DNA of 64,000 nt from assembly GCF_003590095.1 (NCBI RefSeq), contig NC_039489.1, forward strand, positions 6,470,407 to 6,534,406. Reading direction: 5' to 3'. The notes beneath the pieces are model-generated. The model did no database searches. It was not told the DNA's origin and worked only from the letters and a program-made list of their open reading frames with translations. This document shows, one piece after another, positions 49,768-60,995 of the stretch (positions are counted from its first letter, which is position 1; every line of letters starts with the position of its first letter). This DNA comes from Trichoplusia ni. Its lineage: Eukaryota > Arthropoda > Insecta > Lepidoptera > Noctuidae. A program made the translations under genes and the position numbers.

Positions 49768-50466
49768 ATCCCACCAAAAACATTAAATGTAAAAAAATGC
49801 CAAGTCTCTCGATGCAGTCTTTCCATCGTAAAAAGTTTTGAGATCTCATAGAAGCCAAGTCCTATTCAAAATATTTTGTAGTTATAAATCAACATTTAGT
49901 AATTGTATCAATAGTTTTCTTTATATTATAATTATAGTGACTTGGCAATGAGCACAAATTAAAAGCTGCTTGATGCCTGGAATTATGTGCAAATGTTACT
50001 GACGAGACCAGTGATCAGATTATTTGTTATGTGTGAATCATGATGGTCACTACCGACTACATGCTCCAATACAATAATTAAGAATACCTTACGGGCCATC
50101 GCTTTATGAAAGTAAATGAATCGAGAGTACACTAAGACTGACTGCCGTTGCCGAAATTCAGTTGGGACGACACGGATAAACCAAAAGAAAATTAATTTTG
50201 TGATATTAATGTATGTAATGCATGCGGTGTGTGTAACTTTCAACTCCTACAAATATGCCGTTTTATTTGTTTCTTCTTGTGCTCATTGCCAAGTCACTAT
50301 AATTATAATATAAAGAAAACTATTGATACAATTACTAAATGTTGATTTATAACTACAAAATATTTTGAATAGGACTTGGCTTCTATGAGATCTCAAAACT
50401 TTTTACGATGGAAAGACTGCATCGAGAGACTTGGCATTTTTTTACATTTAATGTTTTTGGTGGGAT
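49768..50466. repeat. Large inverted repeat: two 190-nt arms, 319-nt spacer
   Basis: Arms 49768-49957 and 50277-50466 appear exactly reverse-complementary by eye. Left-arm landmarks are ATCCCACCAAAAACATT at its start and GGCAATGAGCACAA at its end, mirrored at 50466 and 50277. The spacer has no recognisable gene. Outside the arms pairing continues only weakly (aaataaat). ORF-like stretches over the arms are artefacts of the repeat. Transcription through it would give a 190-bp perfect hairpin. Confidence 0.85.
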
Positions 50467-50497
50467 TATTTATTTACACGAAAAGTTCAACGCTGAC

Positions 50498-50745
50498 TGG
50501 CCTGTTGGTCTAGTGGTTAGAAAACTTGACTGCTATACCTGCGGACGTGGGTTCGATTCCCACCCAGGACAAATGTTTGTGTGATGAGAATGATCACTTG
50601 TTCTGTGTCAGGGTGTAATTTACCTACAGTATGTTTGTATTAAGAAAAATATAACTATGTTTATCAGTCGTTTAGTACGCATAATACAAGCTTTGCTTAG
50701 TTTGAGACTAGATGGCGTTGTGTGAAAGTTGTTGAATATTAAATA
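50498..50745 (+). mobile_element. tRNA-derived SINE with A and B boxes
   Basis: A box TGGTCTAGTGG (about 50506-50516) and B box GGTTCGATTCC (50550-50560) are near consensus, followed by 'caggacaaatgtttgtgtga' and a tail 'agtttgagactagatggcg' shared with 24970-25056. It lies 31 nt after the 190-bp inverted repeat. It is not a functional tRNA: there is no proper acceptor stem or 3' end. Confidence 0.8.
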
Positions 50746-51824
50746 CGAAAAATTAAACAGTGCTGTGATGTTTATGAAACGTTTGACTGTCGTTTCATAA
50801 CACTACCGTGTATCGCCCGGTAGTAGTATTTAAGTCACTATCTCTGCTATCTCAATTTGCTTGAATACATTGTCTGCAATATAAGTTGTAAAAACACTGT
50901 GTTGGAATCGAAACTTACTTACATTAAATGAAAAAAAACAAAAGTACTCTTTCTAAATCTGTTGCTATTAAAAAATGTAGAAAGGAATAGATTAGAATAT
51001 TCTTTTTTGCACTCCACAAAGTTTGGGATTGGATGCAAATAAATAGTTACATATCATGTTATAAGCTAAGAGAAATAGCCTTTGGAAAAAAAGGAAAAAT
51101 AGGTCAAGTGCAAGTCGCACTCACGACACTTAGGGATTCGTAAACACTTAGGGTTCAAAAGGCGAAAATACTAACAACAATAAAGTCAGAGGTCATAAGT
51201 CGAATAAGCCAATGTGAAAATTCTATACGTCTTACTGCCACTGTTCATGCGACACAGCTTGCTGACAGACAGACGGACATCCATTGGTGTCTAAGAATAG
51301 GGTTGTATTTTTAGCCTTTCGCTGCTGAGCCGTAAAAAGGGCTCATCCTTATTATTCCTTTGCTTTTTCTACTATGTAGAATAAAACCTCATTAGTCATT
51401 GAAGATACACTTTAGCTTCTACAACCCAGTTTCCGACGCACGAAGACTACCCCAAAGCCTTTTTCGTATCACACTCCAGCGATTGTATAAAGATCTAGTT
51501 TCCTGAACGGCACATAACACAAACAGTACCAAAAAGATGAAAAAAAGTAAAGGTAATTGGTATCAAAGAAGGTACGGGCCGAGATTTGTATATAGAGGTG
51601 TTGATACCGCAAAATAAAATAATATTTTTTTTATTAAGAAATATTAATAGCCGAAACGTATTTTTTTTCTATAGGTATATAAAAGTATCGTTAAGTGAAA
51701 GTTTGTAGTGAGTTTGTTTGTTGCCTGTTTCTTTTCAAACGGTTTTACAATTTATAAGCATGGGATATGGTCGTAACATTCCTTGGAGTAACACACGGGA
51801 TAATTTTGTTGACTGTACGAGTTG

Positions 51825-51940
51825 ACTGCATGGAGAGACGCCTGATATAGGTCACCACGCGAAGCCCACTGTACGCGATGTGTGGCGAGTTCGATTCCGC
51901 GCAGAATAAGTATCTGTGTGATCCAATGATAAGTACCATT
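51825..51940 (+). mobile_element. Diverged tRNA-SINE
   Basis: B box GAGTTCGATTCC (51887-51898) followed by 'gcgcagaataagtatctgtg' matches the head-body junction. The A-box half is worn. Confidence 0.55.
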
Positions 51941-52619
51941 TCGGGAAGATGACGAGATAAATAAAAAGTTACAGTAAAGTACCTAATTTCAGTGCCTCAA
52001 AATTGGCATAAATAACTAGGTTTTCTTAAAAAATAACTTCGATTTTGATCTAAAATTTCATAACATTACCTTCAATACCCAAATGGTCAAAGTAAAATAT
52101 AATAGTTAAGGGCATTGTAGAATTTATGTAGGTAGTAATGTAGCCCTAGCCTTAAACTTTAGACTAACAACAGTTTCCACTAAATCAGTCATAAGTACTG
52201 AAATTCTCGCCTACGCTCACTGAAATGTGTTCGCAACTTGCAAATTGTATATCATTACCGACTTTCAGAACTTATGAAGTAGGTGCTTAAATGAAATCTA
52301 TGTGAATCACGTTTTTATGTTTAGTCTACTTAAAAAGAGGATATTTACTATATTTTGTGTGTTCTACCCAAAGGGAAAAATCTGCTTTTTCGAACAATTG
52401 CCAAAGCGCCGCTGTCAATTACGAAGGTCCGTCATTCTGTCACCACGCTGAATTTCATGAACACTGACTGCTAGTTCTGTCGCCGCTTTCAGAAAGAATA
52501 GGCATCAAGATAAAGCAACAGTTAGTTTAATTATAAACTTAATGAGTGTAGGATTTTTGTTGCAAATATGTGTTTTCATTACCTATTTCGACGGAATCCT
52601 CGGCGAGTTGACTTTTTTT

Positions 52620-52660
52620 TTCTAGCCTTTAGTGTCCACTGCAGGGCAACCCCCTACTTT
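52620..52660 (-). mobile_element. LINE tail scrap (minus strand)
   Basis: 'agcctttagtgtccactgca' followed by 'gggcaacc' is a worn reverse copy of the RTE-like LINE end. Confidence 0.4.
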
Positions 52661-53065
52661 CTCGCCTTTCATTTACTTCTGTCTAAAGCTAACGGGGAAA
52701 ATTATACGAGAAGAAATCCTAGCGTGTGGTTGCTTTTGCCCAAAGCTGATTAAGATATCTTATTTTTGCAAATACAATATCAATGAAACCATTTAATGAT
52801 CCGGTTTTTCGTTATAAGAGATATTTCCAGTTATTTTAATGACAATGCATTCGAATGGAACAAACATTTACAAGAATTTTATTTAGTTTAATTATCAAAT
52901 ACATAATTATAAATTCCGTGCATATTTGAACCGTTTAATTTCGTATTAGGAACGAATTAACCCGCATTAGCGGTTAATGTGAATCCTATAAATAAACGTA
53001 ATGCCAAATGCTTTGAATTATTCTGTACCTAAATATTTGGAAAATGCGATAAGCTGATTTTAGCT

Positions 53066-53122
53066 ACATTCGGTTAGACGGGAAGCCGACCCTAATATAA
53101 TTGGTGAAAAAGTTAGGATGAC
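53066..53122 (+). mobile_element. Worn 3' end of the 5S-derived SINE
   Basis: 'cggttagacgggaagccgac' followed by 'ctaatataattggtgaaaaa' is a decayed match to the family tail. Confidence 0.55.
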
Positions 53123-53789
53123 GATGTCTTTTACCTATAGCTCAGCCTTATAGGCCATGAATAAAATAATTGTATATCCTCAAGGATGGATTTTGATTGC
53201 GTTTAAAACTCAAAAACAAATTAAGTGAAGGGATTGCATATAAACCGTTACGCATTTATTCATCACTACCAATTCAAGCAAGTAAATTACGCATGATTTT
53301 CTGGACAAAAAAAGTTTTAGATGCTTAAAGAAATATTCAAAAGTTACCTGGGGTAAGTAGAGTATAGAAATCACACTATATCTGTGTAATATCACATTGT
53401 TTTAGGCTGCAACTTATGGTGTGATTTCTAACAATTCCCCAGTACGGTAAGAGCAAATTCTAGTATTAAAAATAATTTCATTTCCATTTCCGCCTTCCTT
53501 AATGACGTAATGAAGTCACGATCAAAATTTCCGCGAAATCCAATGATTAGTTGAGGGACAAGGATTGGAACTCGTAATTTATTCCAATGAACCGAGTTGT
53601 AAATTTATTTGACCGAAGCGAAATTATTAAGGCCCTTTGAATTTGACCGTCTTATTTATATTCATTACTTTAAGCAGATAATGTAACTTTGATTACAGTC
53701 CTGAATACTTTGGTTTTCTGTGTTTATAGCTGAGATCGGTTTTCGGTTTTACGGGTGAATGGAATTTTACTGTTTTATTTTTTTTGTAA

Positions 53790-53885
53790 AAAGACGCGAC
53801 TCTCGCATTAAGGAATTTAATCCTTGTGTCACAATTATTCATGTTGCTGTCACAAAGATACCCAGAGCCAGGACAAGCATTGGCG
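53790..53885 (-). mobile_element. tRNA-SINE 3' part (minus strand)
   Basis: 'gactctcgcattaaggaatt', 'taatccttgtgtcacaatta' and 'aggacaagcattgg' on either side are the reverse of the SINE tail at 36290-36412. Other scraps of this tail are at 12605-12638 (-), 14445-14540 (+), 19042-19077 (-) and 28699-28746 (+). Confidence 0.55.
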
Positions 53886-54828
53886 TGACGCAAATGCCTG
53901 TCTTACTCGGAGTTCAAAAACGCGATTAGAAGAAGCTGAAAATAATTAAGAAGTAGTGGAAAAACTAATGAATGGCTAAGCTGCTCGAAAATATCTCTTC
54001 CTTATTAAAACTATTAATTAAACTTGTTCAATTAAGGATTGGACAGAAAAATAAAATAAAGGTTAGTCTTTACTAAAGAAAAAAGTTTAAATATTATTAA
54101 AATATATTTTGTAAATATATTAAAAACCGAATCAAACACGGTAATCGGAACTTTTTGTTTCTCCAAATGATACGAATATTATGTACTGTTCAGATTTATA
54201 TTTGAGTGTCAGAGTGACAAAGACGAAACCGTTCTATTTAAATATGACCAAGGTATAAAGGTTTCATATTTTGGGGTAAAAAAAGGTCGACAACAAAGCT
54301 CCGGTGAACCCTTTGTATACAAGTGACCCGCATGCACACTTGTCTCTTAAACTACAAAAAAAAATACGTATAAATTTAATAAAAAGAGGTGAAAATACTG
54401 TTATCTAGAAAATAATAATAATTTTGACCTCAATTCCGACTATTAAAGGATTTTATTTAAAAAGATGTTAAAAGTCATAAAAATGTTGAAGTATTTTTGT
54501 AACCCCATACTTTAGATTTTATTTCTGAAAGCTCATTAGGTTGTAAGTTAAAGAATTGTGTTAGCTTTCATATTAATTAACCGAATTAAAAATACCGGAA
54601 AGATCTTGAAACAAAAATGTTAATATATTTTTTCTGGTACCTTCTTAAGTATATTGAGTCCACAAAAAAAGAAAAACCTATTGAAATCAATATTCGAACA
54701 CACTGCACAAAATAAAACAATATACGAACAATCAGACTAAAACCAACAAAACATCGGTGACAACAGCTCTATAGAGATTCCTCCACCTTTCTACACCGCT
54801 CCTCTCTGAGACACTCACTTCCGGGCTC

Positions 54829-54925
54829 TATAAAAATGTTTGTGCATTTGTTGGAAGCTATCACTGCAAGCGTCGACGGCAGATACGCCATACCAAGCTC
54901 TAGAAACATGAAGACTTTTGTAAGT
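54829..54925 (+). CDS. Candidate promoter and first coding exon (M-K-T-F) of an unidentified gene
   Basis: TATAAAAA (54829-54836) is followed about 30 nt later by an initiator-like TCACT (54861-54865), then ATG AAG ACT TTT (54908-54919) directly joined to a consensus donor GTAAGT (54920-54925). A tiny first coding exon of about four codons beginning M-K-x-F/L and ending in phase 0 is the usual layout of insect cuticular protein genes (for example the CPR family), where exon 2 resumes inside the signal peptide. No convincing second exon was found down to 64000; it may lie outside the window, or this may be a relic or chance. The product is therefore not assigned. Confidence 0.4.
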
Positions 54926-55879
54926 GATCGATTTTTTTTTCTAAAGTGTTAGTAGTGTGTGCTGTGAATCATAGATGGCGTTAGTGGATTTCGGTTTGGA
55001 TTTTTTGTTGATACATTGCATTTTTTTACTGGTACAATTTCCTTAAATGATTTATTATGTTATGTAATTTCATATCCTTCCGAAAACGTTATACACATCT
55101 ATGTATTTTCACATAAATAACTCCAAAATACTCTAATTAAAAATTACTACTAATCAAAAAAACTCACAGCTTACATAAAAAAAAAACTTAGTGCAATTCC
55201 CATAACCAACATTCATAAGAATCCAAATTAAAATCTAATAATACAGGAAGATTCAGTATAAGCCAACCGCAAGAAATTAAAACAATACAGATACCTTGCC
55301 GCATACAATTTTCAACCCACAACAGACAAAGACGACGACAATCTCAAAATTGTTATGATTAAAGATAATGTGTTACAAAACGATGATAACCAATCGTTTA
55401 CTTAGTTATTTGACGGTGACTGTAATTTAAACAATGAGCTATAGTTTTTAGATGACAATAGTCTTTTTAACACAATGGTTGTAGCTTTAATCAAGAACGA
55501 ATAATCTCCGATGGACAAATTTCTTCGATTGATTGAATTGCACTTGTTTCGCTGCGTTTTGAATTTTAGTGATTTTAGTGATTTGAAAATCTTTTTGGTA
55601 GATTAGTTTAAAGATTAGTCGGTTAGAACGCGACGGTGAAATAGGAGAGGGAAGGGTGTTTTTTCTGTTTCACTGTTATGTCTGACAAAAGAGTAAAGCT
55701 CTCTTGGTCTATAATACCTACTCTCAAACCATATTAATGTGACCAGTCAATGTCAAGTACTGTATTGGATTTTTATTTTCCCATAATTATATAGAAGTGA
55801 TCATAAATTGTAGTCTTTATCAATTTAAGATCTTATATCTTATTATTTTATAGTATCATTTTTTTACGGACTGAAACCC

Positions 55880-55965
55880 ACTCATGTTCCTTCCTTTGCT
55901 CTTTGCATACTGGTGCCGCGGTAACCCTTTCGGACAATCCCGCTGGACGGGCAATTTAAGACATA
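55880..55965. repeat. GC-richer segment, probable repeat
   Basis: 'actggtgccgcggtaaccct' then 'ttcggacaatcccgctggac' differs from the AT-rich surroundings. No gene is visible. Confidence 0.3.
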
Positions 55966-58900
55966 TCTAGATCTCCATAATCAATGTTTCCTTCCATCAT
56001 TTCATAACATTTCAAAGGTTAGAGTTGTAGTTCAATCTTCTAATTTATAATTACGATGATAACAGGGCGTTCAAATATTTTGTCTCCAAGTCAAAGTCCA
56101 TTGTAAGACATAAAAATGTTCTTCATGCATAACCTTCCATTCAATTTCGTTAATTACTAAGAGAGGCAAGTTACCGTTACCTAATGACCATATTATGAGA
56201 CTAATCCGTTAGCGTGGTTATGTCTGCAATTCCAGTCTATATTTTGCTGCACTAATCACTATTTCCTTAACATCCTACCCACCAATTAGCTTAGATTGTA
56301 TAATTTTATGTTCACTTATTGCTTACATGTATCTACCTACTGGTTTTTTTACTTTCGTCTGCCTTTGTAAACATTATTGTATTACATACTTTCTAAAGTG
56401 TTGTTCTTTTTAATTCTATATGTAATCAAAGCTTCAAAGTTTAATTTTATTTTACTTTATTTTGAGTTTTGAAGGTTTCAAAGATCAGGTTCAGGTTAAA
56501 AAAAATAAAATAAGGATAAGCTGTTTTTGCAAGTTAAGCACCCTTTGCTATTTTTGAGCAGCAAATTTGAGATTTTTTTTGTCATAAGTATAAAGACTTC
56601 AGTATCTCGAGTCTTATTCTGAATATCTCGCGTTAATGTTAAAATTACCTCTAAAACCACTTGCCATCCACTCCCATCGTAGACAATGAAAAATGGACTT
56701 ATAAACGCCATTGCTATAGTAGAACATGTATGTAATAACCTTACAAATAATATTATAATATGAAAGAGTTTATCCAATAAAACAGAAGCAACAACAAATT
56801 ATTAAACAACTTTAATCAACATAATCATATCATCAATCAATTTTATAGTTCGCACCGGGCAGCTTATAAAACAATTTTACCGGCGCTTGTTTAAAACTTT
56901 CTTTTGCAGCTCTATTAGAAGCATCATCACCTTAACGAGTATCAATAGAGTTTAAATTCGAATGGCATTTAGACTTTCATCGGTAGTAGAATGTTGGTGA
57001 ATTGTAATCAATGTCAGATTAGCATTATCTATTGGCTTATAAATATTAGAGCTTTGATCCAAATCACGACAGGTCAGAACATCATATTATGGAAAATTTT
57101 ATTTCAAAGTTTTTGGTTACTTAGTTTTATATGACTGAGGGATTGTTTTTCAAATCATCAATTAAGTAAATCATTTTAACGCTCTACGTGAAACACTGAT
57201 TTGTAATGATTTAGGAGTACTTGAGGTTCCGAACTAGTTGATCTCTTTCATATCTAGGCATTTTTTCGTTATTTTAGTTTAAAAAGCAATCCGTGGTATA
57301 CACTAATTGGTGTCAATGCAATTTTTAACGACGTGTTGACAGTGCGTGTGCGCATAACCTCGTCATCGTAAAATTTCATAGTCAGGAAGCTTTCACCATT
57401 ATATACGAATTAACGCATTAATACCGTTTTAATTAATTAACGTGGACTTTAATTGTTCATTTTAATAAAATTACATTTCAAAAATTGTAACAGCAAAGAT
57501 ATCATGTTATACCTAACAAAAAACGCAGATAGAGCAATAAAAAATAAGCTGCTGCTGTCGTCGACTGCACAACAGAAATAAAGCCGAACATGTTGTTTTT
57601 CCATTAGACTGAATAAGATTAAAATGTAAAAAAAATAATGACTTAATTAAATCATATGTAGCTCTTTAATCAAGCGGATTAAAAATAAAAAGACCTTTTC
57701 GATCGGCACTTGTTTTTGTACGTAACAGAACAAAGGAAAACAAGTGTGGATCAAACAGTTGCAATACATGAAATAAATAATACGTTCGATGAACTTCTAC
57801 CGGTCTAACAAGGAGTTAGTAAAAGGGTTAACACCTTCACTGTCGCTTAGACCAGTTTATAATACATAAAACCACCTTTCTCTTCCAATATAAGTATTTG
57901 CTAGCGATAATCAGATCTTACTTGTACTCGTACTTAAAGGAATTTGAACGATCTGGGTTTAGATCTATCGTTTTATCGGGTAAGCGATTTGGAATTCACA
58001 GGCTTAAACAATTAGGTCGAAAACTGAACAAAACTGAATTTGGAATGAAAGATGATAATTATAGTGAAAAATTGGAACATATTTTTGAGCAAAAAGTCCT
58101 CGCAAAACAAAACATAGTAATGGGCATTGATAATGATCTAGCCCACTAAAACTCGTTTCAGACATTATAATAAAAAAACTAAATGAATTCGCAGTACCAA
58201 GGGGAATTCCATAAATATAATTCTCGTAATTGCTTTGAAGAAGCCGATCGTGAAGACACTGATCATAAATTTATCGGACACAGCAACCGTTAATGATAGA
58301 CATTACGATGGTAATGTGGAGAGAGGCAGTACTAGTACTAAAAATCTTCAATATTTAATGTACGGCGGTATCTTTAGACTATCCAGTAACAGTACCAAAA
58401 GCTTTCCAAGTTCCAAGTAAGATTGTTTCAATAAAAGCAAGACGGCCTGGCAACGGGTTATAATCGGTATCCTAGAATCTATAAAACATGCATAATAACA
58501 TCCGCGTTTGTCAAACTTGAGGAAGGATGATCATAATAATCTTAGGATATGATCACTTCTTCCCATATAGGGAGGGTTTGAGCATTGATAACCGCGCTGC
58601 CCTCTGAGGACTGGCAATTTCCAATGTTTGGGATCGAGAATTCCTAAAGATGTTTTTCTTCACTGTTAGTATATCTATATTTTATAGTGATACATTTCAC
58701 AATCTTTGTTAAATATTCACCCATCCATGGAGCCACGATAGCAAACGTAGCTTTACCTATATAAAATGAAGGTACACATTAAATTATTTGTTCAGCCTGA
58801 ATAATGAAACAAATAATAATCCCAACTACAAAGCTCTTATGAACAAAAACGTTCCTACAATTCATATTCTCCATATTACAGACTACTTACATAGACAAAG

Positions 58901-59372
58901 CTACACATGGCGTCTCCCTAAATTTTCCGCCTAGTTACCGGTATTTTTCATGGAAATACAACGTTCATAAATTTGTCTGGCCCAAATGTATGACAAAAGT
59001 AACTTGATTTATAATCCTGTAATATTTAATAAACTAGACTTTATAAGAAATATGTCCAAAGAAGTAAGCAAAGTAACTATTAAGAAAAGACTAAAAGAAG
59101 TATTAATATTATAAATAAACATAGGAGTAAGAACAGATCTCATTACAATGTAACCAAATAGAAATTTCAATAAGAATTAGTTGTAATAAATAATGGTAGA
59201 TATAAACAGGTTGATGTTCCTAGAATATAAATTTAATTTTTATATTGTAATAGTTGCAAGATAAAGTATATATAATGTGATTATTGTTTATATATAAGAA
59301 TAATAAATGCAACTACACTCATTGTAAACTATAAAAACACAATAAAGAAAATGTATAATAAAGAGCGCTATT

Positions 59373-59403
59373 ATCGCCAACAACTGCTTTGCAGTTTGGC
59401 GAT
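59373..59403. repeat. Short hairpin followed by T6
   Basis: ATCGCCAA...ACTGC-TTT-GCAGT...TTGGCGAT folds with a small bulge and is followed by TTTTTT. No RNA gene is evident upstream. Confidence 0.45.
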
Positions 59404-59666
59404 TTTTTATGTAATTTCCTATTTTCTATTTTTAATAAATAATAAATAAATATAAATATAATAATCGTTGATTTTTTGGAGCATTAACGTGTAGACGTCT
59501 CCGTAGTATATCTTAGTGATTGTTCTGCTCGATAAACACTGTCAGAGGGATTTGATCGATCACTCCACTTGATGTCGCTAAGGTTTTTGATCTCTCTCCC
59601 GTCCTTCCTTTTTAATGGATGAAAATTTCCGATGTCCGAGCAGCGTGATTTATTTATACTGTATAT

Positions 59667-60987
59667 CAGTGGCGAAGGCTCCATACAACTCGATTCCTAC
59701 CGGCTTCCCTTTCGAATATAGAAAATTATATTTCATTATCATTGAAACAAATTAATAATTTACGAAGTACTGATATAACAATAAAATTGCTTTTAAAATA
59801 ACTATAAAAAAAAATCCGCCTACCATTTTACACCGCGCAATAAATCCCGCTCACGCACATTTGGTCATCGTTAGTAAGGACTAAAGGTAACTCGTAAGGC
59901 GAAACAGGAATCCAGTACAAAGTTTCTATTGCAGCGATCGTGACCTTGACGTCACAAAGCGTGCCAATCTTAGGAGCTAGGGAAGCCGCAATTTTTCGAG
60001 TTATAGGGACGGAGAGATACGCCAGAACGAGATAGAATGATACCGAACTTCGTTGAAGTTCGTTGTCCGCCGGAACGGGATAGAATGATAGTTTCTTTTC
60101 ACTTTTGGTTCGCGGTCATTTATCTGTCAAACTTTATATTTTTTTCACCAGACCATTTGCATTTCATTCGATATATTATTATAATAATTTAGAATTGGTC
60201 ATGTATTATTGTTGAAATTTATTTATTTGAGTAAATTAGTGTAAACTAGAGTGAATTAGTGATAGTTTTGTGTCGTGTTAGTGCAGTGTGGTGCAGTTTA
60301 GTTATATTGTTTGGTAGTCGTCTATTTCACGCAGGTATTTAGGTAAGTTGTTTTAGTTTGTAGTTTTTGATAGAAGCAGTTGTTATTTAGGTAGTAATAT
60401 GTTATAATAGAGTAACTTCGATAGCATGGCGGCATTAGTGAACGTAGAATGCTGCCTGACAGATTATTTGTTGACTGAGGAAACATCCTTTTCAAAGTTG
60501 AGTTTTGAAAATAAAAAACACGTAATTCATTTAGGCCGTGCTCGCCCTGACATGATTATTTTATTATAAACGACGCGATGGGTTTTTTCAAACATTTTAA
60601 TAGTTCTTTTTACAACAAGTATCCTTGGCTCACGGAAGTTGTAAATTAAATAAAATGTTTTGTTTTCCTTGCTTGTTATGCTCAAATTCTTACAGCTTAT
60701 GGAGCCACACGGGATTTAATGATATTAATAATCTTACAAATTCATCTAAAAACATGTTCAGACCGAAAAACATATCCGTAGTTGTTTATCATTGCATGAT
60801 TTCGGAATCATAGGATAGAAACATTTTTTGCTAATACGCATGTAGTTCATAATAAGAATGCTAAAGAAAATTCATCGTACAAGATATAAGATACAAGCCA
60901 TAATAACTAGAATTCACGCATCACAAGCAAGGTAAGGTTTTTTTTTGGTCCGGCTTCCCTTCTAAGAAAATTCACCCTTCGCCACTG
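59667..60987 (+). mobile_element. hAT-family DNA transposon, 1.3 kb, decayed, with 8-bp target duplication
   Basis: The terminal inverted repeat is CAGTGGCGAAGG (59667-59678), with CCTTCGCCACTG at 60976-60987. Both ends are flanked by CTGTATAT (59659-59666 and 60988-60995), the 8-bp duplication expected of hAT insertion. Inside are a short near-repeat of 'gaacgrgatagaatgata' (about 60024 and 60077), a small palindrome CGAACTTC/GAAGTTCG (60043-60061), and a broken zinc-finger ORF. With almost all of the transposase missing it must be non-autonomous. Confidence 0.85.
60426..60808 (+). pseudogene. Broken TTF-type zinc-finger (ZMYM1-like/hAT transposase) N-terminus
   Basis: An ATG at 60426 opens 47 codons (MAALVNVECCLTDYLLTEET...) to a stop at 60567-60569. 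After frame changes the sequence continues as FFKHFNSSFYNKYPWLT and then SCKLNKMFCFPCLLCSNSYS plus LWSHTGFNDINNLTNSSK. The pattern 'YNKYPWLT...K.FCFPCLLF....WT.TGF.DLNNL' is the TTF-type zinc finger at the N-terminus of hAT-derived ZMYM1-like proteins. At least one frameshift and one stop break it, and the catalytic DDE/RNase H part is absent. Confidence 0.7.
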
Positions 60988-60995
60988 CTGTATAT

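Larger units (their letters stand above)
50746..54828. other. No gene recognised
   Basis: SINE and LINE scraps as listed; otherwise AT-rich sequence without coding signal. Confidence 0.5.
54926..59658. other. No gene recognised downstream of the orphan exon
   Basis: Open frames at 57898-58149 (83 codons, charged, starts on TTG) and 58235-58420 have no ATG-plus-context or family support. AGATGGCG at 54973-54980 lies 50 nt into the would-be first intron. Confidence 0.5.

Noticed and set aside
50498..50575. Possible tRNA gene
   Set aside because: A and B boxes are good but the acceptor stem and 3' end do not form a tRNA, and the sequence continues as a SINE body.
57898..58420. Two charged ORFs (83 and 61 codons)
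   Set aside because: Start on TTG, no family match, no splice signals linking them; tested as exon 2 of the MKTF exon and found unsuitable (no signal-peptide remainder).
59373..59409. Rho-independent-type terminator
   Set aside because: Hairpin plus T6 fits the shape, but this is insect nuclear DNA and there is no gene upstream that would use it.
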